This document shows positions 36,935 through 48,870 of a DNA stretch of 64,000 bases, in pieces. Position 1 is the stretch's first letter, and each line of letters begins with the position of its first letter. Origin of the DNA: Liolophura sinensis (Eukaryota; Mollusca; Polyplacophora; Chitonida; Chitonidae); assembly GCF_032854445.1 (NCBI RefSeq), contig NC_088302.1:12333338-12397337 (forward strand), given 5' to 3'. The notes under the pieces were generated by a model. That model worked only from the letters and a program-made list of their open reading frames with translations, made no database searches and had not been told where the DNA came from. Position numbers and translations under genes: made by a program.

Positions 36935-39205
36935 GACCAGTCAACCAACAAATGAATGAATCAATGAACCAGTAAATCATATTTTGGCTGATTTGTTTCG
37001 TTACAGTGGTTTTTGGTGCCTGGCCTTTCTCGGCATGTTGTCGGGTTTGTTATATACAGTCTTCTCCCAGGTTGTTGTCATACTTGAGTACCCGACCATA
37101 ACACAGCAGAGCATGGAATTCACGGCTGGTCTGCCCTTTCCGGCCGTCACACTCTGTAGTTTAAACCAATTCCGGAAGTCTGTGGTTGGCGACGATCCGG
37201 CTATACGCCAGATCCAACTTGCCATGTCCGACTTGGGCCAAATGAGCCCGGCCATTAACTGGAGCGATCCTATTTGGAATTATACAATGGATCAGAAAGC
37301 GGTCGAGGAAATGGAGTTGTACTTGGAATACATAGGTCATCCTCTTGTGGAAACCCTCATGTTTTGCTCTTGGGACAACAAGATCTATGAATGCAAGGAT
37401 ATTTTCAAAGTGCAGAAGACGGACTTCGGTATGTGTTTCACTTTCAATGGGCGGGAGCAGAATTCAACTCCCAGGTACTCTATGCACGCAGGCAGCAAGT
37501 ACGGTCTTACGGTCGTAGCCAAAATAATGCAGCATGAATACATTCTGGGATCTGACAATGACGTAGCTGGACTTAGGGTAAGCCAAAACCGAAGACTTTT
37601 GGGCAGTTTGGTTCTTACTTTTGTAAATTAATCGTTTGAATAATTATTTACTTCTATCGGTAGAAGGGAATTACAGCTAAGGGTGGGTTATCACAGAAAA
37701 TAAATCAGGATAAAACAGCTGTTAAAAGACCAAGATTATTTCTGCTTCTGACCATGGTTGGTACCGCTTCAGAATTCCATTGCTGTGCCGAATTACATCA
37801 ACAAATGAGAGCGATCCCATGCATTTCCTACCAATATACATTGAGTATCCAAAAAGAATTAATTAAGCAAATGCTAAGAGGTCATTGGTTAATACTGATG
37901 CTTGTGTGACAGAGAAAGAAGAGAAAATACGTTATTGTTCCTTTGGACAAAGCTAATAATTTGTCTGCAAGAAGTGTAACTACCAGGCAGGTTCTTTTAT
38001 AGGAGGTTAATATCACCACAACAACTTCCGCAACATCAACCTATTCTATAATAACTAATTCTCTGGAGAAACTATTTAAAAAAAATATCTGCTTTTTCTC
38101 AAACAGAAGAGTATCCGTACCTTCTCATCGCTCCGACATACCACAACTTTACTGAATTCCAAAAATGTTTAAATTCCCATAGAAAGCTCGCCTCATTGTA
38201 GGGTCGAGAAAACTTGCATCTACTCCACTAACGTAGACATTGCAAGAAGTACAGTTATTTTGGTAAACTACCGTTGTGCAATTGGAACAAAGTCTGGGGT
38301 CAACTGTATGTGGACTCTTATAAACTCCAAACTGGAGAACTAGACACTCAAGTACACGTGCCGTATGAGGATGTCTCTACTTGGGATTTCACCACTCCCT
38401 ATACAACTATTCCTCACACAGATTTAATTGATAGAATTTGATCGTTAACTGTATCGGTGTTTAGCAAAACTGGTCACCTAACATGAACGTCAAAGGCAAA
38501 AACGTCTTCTTCAGTTCCACTACATGTTAGGGTTACCATTTATGGGATGCTACGTTGTTCATCGAGTTGCTTGAAGTTCTCATTAAAACGACTATGTGAA
38601 ATTCGGGGAAAGCTTATATCAACAAAGTACAGGTAATCCGACAGGTACAAATCGTGCTCCCCTTTTGGCTGACTTATACCTGTTCTCGTACCAATATCAC
38701 TGCAGGAGTAATTATTATATTAACTATTTCGGAGTAATCCATGGAAAGTTTTTGGGGGACCTCCGGGCTATGCCCGGTTTTCTCCCACCGTAATGCTGGC
38801 CGCTGTCGTTTAAGTGAAATATTCTTAAGTACGGCGTAAAACACCAATAAATTCATAAATTAAGGAGTAATGTTCTCCAAAGCCCGATCTTTCTTACAAA
38901 CTTAACGGTATACTGGGGGGGAGACCTTCGTGGCTCAGTTGGATAGCGCCCTAGCGCAGCGCAATGGCCCAGGAGCCTCTCACCAATGCGGTCGCTGCGA
39001 GTTCAAATCCAGCTCATGCTGGCTTCCGCTTCGGCCGTAAGTGGGAAGGTCAGTCAGCAACCTGCGGATGGTCGGGTGTTTCCCCAGGGCCGCCCCCATA
39101 ATGCCGGCCGCCGTCGTATAGGTGAAATATTCTTGAGTACGGCGTAAAACACCAATCAAATAAATACATAAATAAAAAAATAAACGGTATACTGATGATC
39201 CGCTA

Positions 39206-39265
<60 letters not shown>

Positions 39266-42200
39266 AATATATATATATATTTTAGTTGTCGGCTGATATA
39301 CGAATGTCTGTTTCGAGACATAGATTCTTCTATTCTCTAACCTCACAGATTCAGCTCAATATGGTTGTCGATGTAAATCCACCTAGTATCACTGATCAGT
39401 TTACAATTTCTGAGGATGAGAAAATGGATTATTACTATCATATGCTAATTTCGGCATGTTATAATAATTGCACTACTTCTTTGCATTTTTGTTCGACATT
39501 CTGTATCTTTTGGTCAATTAATAGGTGATCTTTATTCTATCACTGAGCATCACTCCACAAAACGACGACTTTCCCTAATTTCTTCTTAACCGAATGATAG
39601 TCATATATAAACTTACACTGGTTAGTCAGTTACAAAACGAGCACATACTGATATGGCTTTTAAACTAGGCTGCTCTCGTAAATGGGGAAACTTGTTTGAT
39701 TTATTTTTTCATTTGATTTATTTTATTGGTGTGTTATGCCGTACTCAAGAATGTTTCACTTAGGGTTAGTCAACCAGCATTACAATGGGAAGGTAACCAC
39801 ATAGAGCCTGGGAGAAACCCATAACTACCCGCAGGTTCCTGGAAAACTTCCCCACATTCGATAGGGGAGGAAATCAGCTTAAGGTCACGGGCTATTTATA
39901 TATACTGTGAGTCTTTTATTATATTGCATTCTAGCACAAACCAGGATTCTGCTGGTGGACGAAGCACCCCAGAGGCCGGGTTCCTTTGCATTGTTTTAAT
40001 GTTATTGTGTGTTAAATGTGTTGACAACGCAGCACTTAAAGTAATTCAATCGCTGCAGTTTTTTACCTTATTTTTCATGAGACTCGATAACAGGGTACGA
40101 TTAATCAGAATAAATCCCTAACTCTGGTAAATTGACAAGAGGTGTTATGTTACTGGTTACATTTGACCATTTGCTACTCTGGTTTTTTCCCTCTATACTG
40201 TAAGCGTTTTATTGTATTGTGTTGCACTCGCAGGCCAACCAATCGCCCACGTAAGCCCCTAAAACATTTTTCTGTTCATTGTAAAACGCAAATCAACGTA
40301 AATAAATAAATAAAAGACAAGAACTCATTCCATCATGTTCACTACAATTTTAAAATTTCCAGATCAAATAACACTTTTGGTAATAGGTTTGTGAATGTAC
40401 AATAATTTTGTGATTGTCAGGTTTTACTGCATGACCCAGAAGAAACTCCTCTGGTAGAAGGAAGAGGGTTTAATGTGGCGCCGGGAAAAGCAACCAAAGG
40501 CTCTCTGAAACTTAAGCAGGTTACAACTATACATATCTCATGTTTGTGATAAATCATATTTTGCATAACTTTATGCAAATTCTAACACAGTATAGACCGT
40601 AACTCTGGTGTAATGTTTCCAAAACTATCGCCACTCTTACATTTTTGTCACTGTTACACACCAATAATAGAGAATCAAATCATGAGAGGGTACGATAGCT
40701 GGCAGTAATTATAGGCATTTTACATATGAACTGGACAACCTGATCGAACCTGATCTGGCTCAAGGAACAACTTGGAGTTGCAATATGAAGCCAATTCAAA
40801 TTATTTTTCCCCAAATCTTTTACTACATTACGAAATCTTTGCATTTTAACTCAGTTTTTGTGACTTTGATCTTTGAATGTCTGTGATGTCTTATGTGAAT
40901 TGATTCTTCAGTAGTCAAATGTATAATAAACAATAATAAACTATCATAATAATAATAATAAACTATCATAATAATAATAAACTATCATAACAATAGTAAT
41001 AATAAGATAAATATGAATATGTAACAAAATAGCCTGGTGCAACGGGACATCCTGATATCATTTCATGTCAGTGAAATATTTAATTTTTAAACTTAAAATA
41101 ACAATAACATTCAGGCAAGTAACATTGTGAAACAGACGTAACCTTACTTTGTGAATTCTTGATTTGCAGGTAAACTATCTTCCGCCGCCATATAAGTTAC
41201 CGTTTGGGATGGTGTGCAGAAATACCTCGGCGCCGGACTTTCAGAACATGCTGACGTTGTACGATCGCTATGACATCATGGCGTGCTTCTCGGAATGTCG
41301 CTCTCACTATATCTACAAAGTCTGTGGATGTAGGGCAATATTTGACAGAGGTAAACCTAAACGCTGTTCCTAATACGCTATGAACATTCTGTTTGTATTA
41401 TTTATTTATTGATATTTTTGGAGTAGCGTTTTGTGACAAGTAGAAACAAACACACCATCAAATAATATAATCTTGGTTATCTCCCGGTTTTAATCAGCAA
41501 TGGTCAATCCATGGAGAACTTTTGCCACAGTAATATGGCCTAAAATCTGTGGATCCTACATAAATAATTCCCCACGGCTTTAAAACTATACTTTCATTTT
41601 TCGGTATATTTGGGTTAACAGTTCCAACGTCTACAAGATCAGAAAAGAAAAACAACTTTTCATGTGCAATTCTTACGATGCCATATGAGAGAAACCGGAA
41701 TGACGCTGTTGCGTCACTCGTGTTATAGAAAACCTCGCGCCTGATTGGTCAAGCTTTATAACATGTCGACGCTTTGGATTATATCAATGTGTGTTCCTCT
41801 GAACTGCGATATCTCGGTTATGCAACATCACAAAAGAAATTTACGTCTGATACTTTGTCCAGGCATATTTACGTTTAGCTTTAGTGTTGTGTTTATGGAA
41901 GGTATAGCCTGATTTTATAAAACAGTTGTGTTTATCAAAACAACGTTTCGAGTACGGCGTAAAATACCACTTAAATAAGTACTTATATAAATGCATCAAA
42001 ACAGCCTTTCTACCTTCTTTATATCATTACCTGATGGGACCATTTCGTCACACAATTATGCAAACAGAAATTTTTGCGATTTTTTTTTACATAGGCTGGC
42101 AATTATAAGTTGTTGTTAATTATATGTCTTGGGTCAGTCATGATAGTGGCTGTGACCATTTGCTGTATGTCCAAGGCTTAAGTTACGCCTACCCCCTCCC

Positions 42201-45200
42201 ACACCCTCCCGAAAACAAACAAAGAAACAAACAAACAACCTTTTAAATTCGCTTACTTCCCACCCTCTCCCCAAAAAAGTTATGCTTACTTTCCACTTCC
42301 CTAAAAACAACAAAAAGACTTTAAAGTTACGCCTCTGATTCTTTTCGGCAATACCGGTGTGTTGTACTGTTGTACACGCGTACATGTAGTATGTGCCACA
42401 AGTAACTGAATTAACAAACATAATATATGGCAGTAACACGTGTATGGTGAAAATCATTAGAGATCATTAGAAATGTTTGCTCTACTAAATTATTTTACCA
42501 GGAAACGCCACACTGTGCAACGGAAGGGAAATCTTGGAATGCCACGTCCCAGCATTTGGTGAGTTCAGCCTTTGATTATTTTATCTCATCATGTCATAAT
42601 TACTCAAAAACAAGTTGGATGCAGGACAATGGGCTTGGAGAGTATTTTGTTTCACAATGGCTGCACCAACAACCACTTAGAACAAACTGCACACAATAAC
42701 AAAGCCTACACCACTGCCCTTGTGAATAGACTACATCGTTTTAATTTCCTAACATCCAGCTCTAAAACCATATTGCCGTCAGATAAAATAAAATTCATTT
42801 ATTAAGACTACATTATACTAAAACGTGTAAACAGTTTCAAACATGGCGGTGTCTGAAACCGGATTTACAGTGAATTCGATAGCAGTTTGGGTAACTGGTG
42901 TCGCCCTCAGTTAAAACCTGTTGAATTTCGATCATTCTTCAGAATGCTACTGGTTTTTGCATAATTAATGCATAATTAAGGCGATGGGTTCTGCCGTCGA
43001 AACCGAGTTTATGGACTTTAACATTATGAATTACAAAAAGTGTTCTAACTTCATTTTCCTTGCAAGAATATGAACTTCAAACCAATCCATGTGTAGATCT
43101 TGCATTGTTACGTGTCACCAGATAAAGGCGATTTGGGTCGCGAACAAACAAAGTTAATGGACATGGGTGAAGCATAGTTTAAAAATGGTATTAATTCTAA
43201 ATTGAGGTGTCATGATTTTTATTAATTTCATTGTTTGATTAGTGTGCTCAAGAATTTTCTGAATTTTCACACGGCTGAAACGTCACATGGATTGAGGAAA
43301 CCAGAGTGCCTTCATTAACATGTCATACAGATTTTAATTTGCTGAATGATCTGAATTCAATGAACGTTAACCGCATGTCTCATTTGAAACTCCAGGACAT
43401 TTGTAACATTGTTCCATATCTTTCCAACGGGAACACATTCTTATAAACACAAATTGTCGCGGTGGTTTATTCCGAACACATTGGTTTTCATTAGCCGTAA
43501 ACCTGACTGCTGTCATGTCAGTAAAGCTTTGGTTTTCTCCACCTGTAAACCAGACTGCTGTCATGTCAGTAAAACTTTGGTTTTCTCCACACGTAAACCC
43601 CACTGCTGCCATGTCAGTAAAACTTTAGTTTTCTGTACCCGTCAACCTGACTGCTGCCATGTCAGTAAAACTTTGGTTTTCATCCCCCGTAAACCTGACT
43701 GCTGTCGTGTCAGTAAACTTTGGTTTTCTCCACCCGTAAATCTGACTGCTGTCATGTTAGTAAAACTTTGTTTTTCTCCACCCGTAAATCTGACTGCTGT
43801 CATGTCAGTAAAACTTTGGTTTTCTCCACCCGAAAATCTGACTGCTGTCATGTTAGTAAAACTTTGGTTTTCTCCACCCATAAACCTGACTGCTGTCATG
43901 TCAGTAAAACTTTAGTTTTCTCCGCCCATAAACCTGACTGCTGTCATGTCAGTAAAAATCGGAAAAAATATTGAAGACCACATGTAGGAATAGCTTTTCC
44001 CACTCTTTCATCTGAACTTTATGTTATTTTTATGTTTTCTCTACCTTTAAGCTATATACTTAGATTACAGGTAGATTTATTTACATTTGTGGGCCACAAA
44101 TTTAAAAAAAAAACTTTGAAAGAGTATGCTTTGATATGACAGGTGCAACTGAAATTTGAGACTGTAGGCTTGACTCTTCAGCGTGTAGGAAATGGCCACG
44201 TAAATAGTGGTGTAGGTGTGTCAATGAAGACATTACATAAATCTTATTACAGAATGCGGTATTTCTGGTAAGTAATAGAGGAATAACGACACCTGGGTTT
44301 CCATACGATCTGAGGGAGCTCAGACTGTATAGTTAAACGAGGTCCATTGCTCTCCAGGGCCACAAGTATTATCTTGCATGTTCTCAGTTGACGCATTGAC
44401 ACTTAATTTGATGAAATATATACTTTGCTCATCATGACATGGCTGAAACATTGCCGATGTGGCGTTGAGCGGTTTATTCTTCATGTCATCATGCTATTTG
44501 CGTTGTAGAACGTTTCATGACTGAGAACATCTCCTGGACGTGTGGCTGTCCAATCCCGTGTAAGATGAACATCTACAACGCGGAGGTTTCTATGGGCGAT
44601 TATCCGTCTTCTGCTCTAATGGAGCAGATACAGGCCATCTTCAACCTGACCATAACTGAGGCAGAGTAAGTGAGTCAACCACGGCAAGACTCAAAGTCCA
44701 GACGAGGATACAAGTTATGTATATCAATGCGAAATCTCGCTTCTCAGCAGGAGTTAAAAAAAAAAAAACCCATAGGTAGGAGACGTGAATACCAGTCCAC
44801 AATATTTGATTTACACTGTGTAAAATGGAAGTTTAAATGTTTTAACCACTTTCATAACGCTGAACAAAATTAAATGCACATATTTCTTGGCAATTCGGCT
44901 TACATTTATTTGCAGGTTTCGGAGCAACTATCTCAAGCTTACTCTGGCGTACGACGAATTCCTGATCGAGTCTATTAACCAAGTTCCCGAGTTTGACTTC
45001 GAATCAATTATGAGTAAGTAAGCAATTATATGTATTTGCTGACCTTCGCAAATTATGCTCTGCACACAAAAACTAGCCCTCCTGTGAAGTAAGAACAGCA
45101 TTGACAGGTGTTTGCTGACCTTCTCCAATTACGGTCTGCACACAACGCTCAACTGTTAAGTAAGTAAACCAGTTACAGGTATTTGCATGTCGAGCTCAAA

Positions 45201-45984
45201 TTACGCTCTAACACAAAATCTAGTAAAACCATCAAATAAACACACAATTAATCTCATTAATCAAACAGTTGCAATTTAGGTCATGTTGTAGTTTCAGTTG
45301 TAGCACCGAGGAGGAAGCGGATATTGACATAAGTCCACCGTGTTATAAATTAATACTAGAATTTCTCGTGGGGACCTCCCTGGCCGAGGTAGTTAGCGTG
45401 TCAGCGCGGCGCAATGACAGATGAGCCTCGGAGCAATGCCGTCACAGTGGGTTCAGGTCCAGCTCATGTTGGCATCCTCTGCGACCTTACGTGGGAAAGT
45501 CTTCCAGTAACCTGCAGATGGTCGTGGGTTTCCACCAGTCTCTTCCCACCGTCGCATAAGTGAAATATTCTTGAATACGGTAAAACACCATTCAAACTAA
45601 TCAATAAATAAATAAATATAACTGTTCGAGAGATTCGCTGCACTGAGTGTGCGACACCTTTGTAAAATAAAGTCCTGAAGAGAAAATATGGATTTTTTTT
45701 ACCAAAAATACCTACTATAGTCTCTTTAATAAAAGGTTTTATATGTCACCATTTATCTTTTGTGTTGTCCCTTAATGGCTGATCTTGAAGGAGAAGGAAA
45801 ACTTTTCTGGATCTACTACCACTTCAATATATTTCGTTTTACAATTTCAGGTACATTTGGGGGTCAGTTGGGAATTTTCATTGGTGCAAGTCTGTTGAGC
45901 TTATTAGAGTTCATTGAGTTTGGATTGGAGATTATCTTCTTTAAGGTTTTGAGGATAGGGAATAAAACAATGCCTCGGACGTAA
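35379..45984 (+). CDS. Gene C: intact DEG/ENaC channel subunit (487 aa)
   Basis: Exons: 35379-35545, 37007-37577, 40421-40519, 41170-41350, 42502-42558, 44509-44665, 44916-45013 and 45851-45984. These sum to 1464 bp, all with GT/AG sites and matching phases: 487 residues, slightly short for the family (usually about 500-600). Seen: HG at residues 43-44, TM1 about 57-78, FPAVTLCSLN after TM1, CFTFN, VAPG, LPPPY, CGCPIPC, FRSNYLKL, then TM2 about 450-475 with the GAS filter at 455-457 and a 12-residue tail. The ectodomain has 14 cysteines in ASIC-like order (1 LC, FC, EC, MC; five in exon 4; two in exon 5; three in exon 6), enough for seven disulphides. Family knowledge: trimeric, amiloride-sensitive Na+ channels gated by protons, peptides or force. 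Which stimulus applies here cannot be told. Confidence 0.93.
36400..36600 (+). repeat. (AATC)n-type repeat, gene C intron 1, first block
   Basis: catcaatcaatcaatcaatc and related, with an intervening unique stretch before the second block at 36775. Confidence 0.85.
36775..36980 (+). repeat. (AATC)n-type repeat before exon 2 of gene C
   Basis: Runs to about 25 bp from the exon 2 acceptor, as in genes A and B. Confidence 0.87.
37007..37577 (+). CDS. Gene C exon 2 (TM1 and upper ectodomain)
   Basis: 571 bp after gttacag, ending AGG before gtaagc. TM1 GFWCLAFLGMLSGLLYTVF; then FPAVTLCSLNQFRKS, NYTMDQKAVEEMELY, MFCSWDNKIYEC, MCFTFN and AGLR. Two possible N-glycosylation sequons (NYT, NST) lie on the extracellular side. 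Confidence 0.94.
37800..38730 (+). mobile_element. Penelope-like retroelement fragment
   Basis: In gene C intron 2. Plus-strand peptide pieces match Penelope-type reverse transcriptase: VIVPLDKANN with CKKCN after it (about 37930-37990), TWDFTTPYTTIPHTDLIDRI (about 38380-38440, the 'DFS/TxLYTxIPH' box) and FGESLYQQSTGNP with APLLADLYLFSY (about 38600-38695, the family's YxQxxGIPMGTNCAPLLADL box). Several frame changes and missing stretches show a dead fragment. It is absent from gene B intron 2. Confidence 0.8.
38740..38866 (+). mobile_element. SINE family 1, 3' half
   Basis: ggctatgcccggttttctcc to gtacggcgtaaaacaccaat and (AAAT)n. Joined directly to the end of the Penelope-like fragment. 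Confidence 0.83.
38920..39183 (+). mobile_element. SINE family 1, near full length
   Basis: ccttcgtggctcagttggat head, gagttcaaatccagc B-box area, full tail and (AAAT)n. Little diverged, so one of the younger copies. Confidence 0.9.
39212..39280 (+). repeat. (TA)n microsatellite
   Basis: Mostly pure ta repeat in gene C intron 2. Confidence 0.95.
39693..39880 (-). mobile_element. SINE family 1, minus strand, shared with gene B
   Basis: ggtgtgttatgccgtactca through aactacccgcaggttcctgg. Orthologous to 16944-17105. Confidence 0.8.
40421..40519 (+). CDS. Gene C exon 3
   Basis: 99 bp after attgtcag, encoding VLLHDPEETPLVEGRGFNVA and PGKATKGSLKLKQ, before gttaca. Corresponds to the conserved VLxH...GFxVAPG ectodomain strand. 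Confidence 0.92.
40915..41005 (+). repeat. (AATAAT)n / taataa-rich microsatellite
   Basis: Repeated aataataataataaactatc blocks in gene C intron 3. Gene B has a single short version near 18487. Confidence 0.85.
41170..41350 (+). CDS. Gene C exon 4 (cysteine-rich)
   Basis: 181 bp after gatttgcag; encodes VNYLPPPYKLPFGMVCRN, MACFSECRSHYIYKVCGC and RAIFDR before gtaaac. Five ectodomain cysteines. LPPPY is extracellular and equals the conserved LPPPW/Y of ASICs, so it is not an ENaC-type cytoplasmic PY motif. Confidence 0.93.
41946..41985 (+). mobile_element. SINE family 1 tail remnant, shared with gene B
   Basis: cgagtacggcgtaaaatacc then acttaaataag; counterpart of 19262-19302. Confidence 0.65.
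42502..42558 (+). CDS. Gene C exon 5 (microexon)
   Basis: 57 bp between tttaccag and gtgagt, symmetric phase 1, encoding NATLCNGREILECHVPAF. Single copy. Includes an NAT sequon. Confidence 0.9.
43490..43960 (+). repeat. 48-bp minisatellite, about 10 units (gene C intron 5)
   Basis: Same motif as the large array in gene B and in the same intron, with matching flank (caacgggaacacattc before it). No 287-bp period here. Confidence 0.95.
44509..44665 (+). CDS. Gene C exon 6
   Basis: 157 bp after gcgttgtag; RFMTENISWTCGCPIPCKMN, MGDYPSSALMEQ and NLTITEAE before gtaagt. Confidence 0.93.
44916..45013 (+). CDS. Gene C exon 7
   Basis: 98 bp after tttgcag; FRSNYLKLTLAYDEFLIESI then NQVPEFDFESIMS before gtaagt. 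The region leading into TM2. Confidence 0.93.
45371..45620 (+). mobile_element. SINE family 1 in gene C intron 7, shared with gene B
   Basis: Orthologous to the copy at 24005, with the same upstream accgaggaggaag context and an (AAAT)n tail. Confidence 0.87.
45851..45984 (+). CDS. Gene C exon 8 (TM2, stop)
   Basis: 134 bp after aatttcag; TFGGQLGIFIGASLLSLLEF, IEFGLEIIFFKVLRIGNK, TMPRT and TAA. GAS filter present; the cytoplasmic tail is very short. Confidence 0.94.
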
Positions 45985-46276
45985 CGACTCACAGGAGATT
46001 CAGCGTAAAAAGGAATTCGCGAGAATATTATGAGACATATTTTCCTGACTATTGCTACCCGTAACGATATTAGTGGACAATTTTCTCCACACATATGTAT
46101 TTTGGTCGGCCCTGACCCAACCATTTAGGGTCGGTCTGACACAAACCTTTAGGGTCGCGCTGTCAGCAAACACTGGATGACACAACCACTTTGCTCTGTT
46201 AGCATCGATTTGCAGTAAATGCAAATTTTAAGCATCAGTTATCCTCGCTAACAAAGATAACACTCTCACGGTGAAT

Positions 46277-46752
46277 TAAAATAAGAGAAAGTTAAAATAT
46301 GAAGTAAGGTGTAGGCAAATGAAAACAATGCATAAAAATACTTTCATTTACTTTTTCAGATTTTTTTTAAAGTGTTGACGGGCATTCAAAAAGTTGAATA
46401 CTATGTTGGTCTATGTGAGCCTTATAAGGTATATAGGAAATCTGACGTCACATCACCAATTTTTCCAGATGTTCACCAGGAAGAAGGGATTTGCGGAAAC
46501 ATTACTTTAGCAATCGTTTAGTCATGGGTAAAAAGAGCTATTCAAACATCCATTATCGTGATATGTGACGTCAGAGTTCCTAAACACTGATAGCATGGTT
46601 CATAAAGCCCACCTTACAATTCAAATGTTTGAACGCCTTTAACTCTTTTCACAAAGATGTACAAAATAAATGAAAGCATATTTATGCATAGTTTTAAGTG
46701 GTCTATTTAGTGATGCCTAGTTCGATTTTAGAGGTCTTTTCCTCTAATTAAC
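46277..46752. mobile_element. Foldback (MITE-like) insertion after gene C
   Basis: Two imperfect inverted arms of about 150 bp (about 46305-46452 and 46563-46715) around a loop of about 110 bp. The arms share tgacgtca, an aaataaatgaaag-like stretch and atgcata(g/t)tttt in opposite orientation. The matching sequence after gene B (about 25715) lacks it, giving an empty site. aatta flanks both sides, a candidate target duplication. No transposase inside, so non-autonomous. Confidence 0.72.
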
Positions 46753-47289
46753 AGCGGGTCGATGTCAGGTCTACAACTGTAGGTTATTTATTTGGGCATT
46801 TAACAGACCCTATCAAGTCTCCTCTCCCAATCTCTTGGGTATAAACCGTGTTTTCAACAACAGTGTAGTAATACATCGCTTTCCGGAAAGCAGGAAAACC
46901 AGTAATCAAGACAAAGGCAATCACCAAAAACCAGTTAAACTGAAGAACGGAAAAATTGCAGAAAACTCATTGCAACATATTAAATTTACATATTTTAAAT
47001 TTTATATCAAAGTAGAAGGCCATATATTTCCAAATTGTTACTCATCCTTTGCACTGTATCGGTATCTTCAATTTCGTTATGTCTTATAGTACCGTCATTT
47101 ATGACACTTTGTGTCGTTTGATATCATGTGGTTCATATTTATGAACAATGTTATTCTTGTGTCTTTTATTTGTATCACATATATGTGTCATCATTGTTTG
47201 TTTAGGGCTTCAGGGTGTTGTCAAGTACCCATATCACACATCTAGCGCCGGTTAAGCCACACATAGCAACACAACAGAAGACTGCTTTG

Positions 47290-47735
47290 ATGTTTTGTAC
47301 CTGTGTCCTTGGAATGTGTTTAGAAAATATGTAACTGTGTAGTAGGAAAGTGTTTACAGAAAAGTACCCGTCTGCCTGGAATATGTTCAGAGGCTGTAAA
47401 TTTGTACATGGAAAGTGTTAACAAAAAAGTGCCTTTGTATCTGGAATGTGTTTAAGAAACAACTTCATGTGTTACCAAAACAAGTACCTTTGTTCTCGGA
47501 AGATGTTCAGAAAACAAGTATATGTGTACATAGAAAGTGTGAACAAAACAAGTTCATTTGTACCTAGAATGTGTTAAAAAAACAAGTACCCGTGTACCTG
47601 AAATTTGTCAACAAGGCCAATACCTCTGAACTTGGAATGTGTTTAGAAAACAAAGTTGTCAAGAAAACAATGATCTGTGTACCTGGACTATGTTAACCAG
47701 GAACTAACTATGTGTCTGGAATGTATTAACAAAAC
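47290..47735 (+). repeat. ~35-bp diverged minisatellite, about 12 units
   Basis: Repeats around (c/t)tggaatgtgtt, agaaaacaagtacctgtgt with much variation in length and sequence. Confidence 0.75.
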
Positions 47736-48339
47736 AAGAAATAGATTTGGGAAGCATAGGGAATTAGTGGACAGGATTATGAGAGGATTTTATCAAGTTT
47801 GTTAAATTGTTTAAACTGTGCAACATGAAAATAAAATAAAATTGTACTTTTGAAGTTTTCGCATGTCTTCTTGAAGTATTTCTATCATTTATTAGAGAAA
47901 TATGTTTCTTAATTATGAAATATTTTTTTAAGATAAGCAAGCTCATGCCTTAATTAGATCCAAATTAAAATAAAACGTTAAACATTGCGCTATTTTGTCC
48001 ATATGTTTCGTGCAGACAACAGGCTAATGGTCGGTGCAGGCTCGTGCACTTACACTGGACGGCAGACTTTGCCATCGAGGGCACGTACATATGCCGTAGA
48101 TGAACATCCCTTAGAGTCAAGGCTATGGTTACATTTTAAGCCCAGAGATCTACGATTGTGTCCTGTTGACATATTATGTGGGGGTGAATTATTAGTGATG
48201 TTGGACAACAACAGGAGAGCGTTCTACAAAAATAAACTGTTTTGTAACTCTAAACGTAAACGAAAATGCAACTATAAGCAACCTTTCTACCTCTAACTGA
48301 ATCGGTGACAACTTCTGGTTATTTGGAATATAAAGGTTT

Positions 48340-48870
48340 TGAAGCTCTACTTGGTTTCTTTCTGGTTCTGTTCAGTTTGTTTCTGTATCTGCTCTGTACC
48401 CATCGAGGCTTGTTCTGTTCACTTCTATGGTCGGGTTTCTTCTAGATCTGCTTGGTTTCGTTCTCACTCTTTTCGGTTTCGTTTCAACTGTTCCTTTTGA
48501 CTCTACTCGGTGTCCTTCTGACTCTTCTCGTTTTCCTTCTGACTCTTCTCGGTTTCCTTATAATTCTGTTCGGCGTTTCCGTGGATCGGTTCGGATTGCT
48601 TTTGGCTGTTCAATTCCATTGTGACCCTGTTTCATCTTGGGTTTCATCTTGGGCCGGTTTTCCGTTTTCCTCTGGTTCTGTTCGGTTTCCTTAGAACCGT
48701 TCGTTCCTTCTGATTCTGCTCGGTTTCCATCTGCGTCTGTTTGGTTTTGTTCTAACTCTGCCCAGTTTTCTTATCTGTTTGGTGTACTGGTAACTGCTCG
48801 GTTTCCGTCTTACTCTTGTAATTTTCATTCTGACTATGATCTTTTGTATTCTGACTCTGTTCTCTTGCAT
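48340..48870 (+). repeat. TC-rich ~24-bp minisatellite
   Basis: Repeats of tctgactctt, ctcggtttcctt and variants. Open in more than one frame because of its composition, not because it is a gene. Confidence 0.8.

Noticed and set aside
41170-41350. PPPY as an ENaC-type PY (Nedd4-binding) motif
   Set aside because: It lies in the extracellular domain and corresponds to the conserved LPPPW/Y of ASIC-like channels, not to the cytoplasmic tail.
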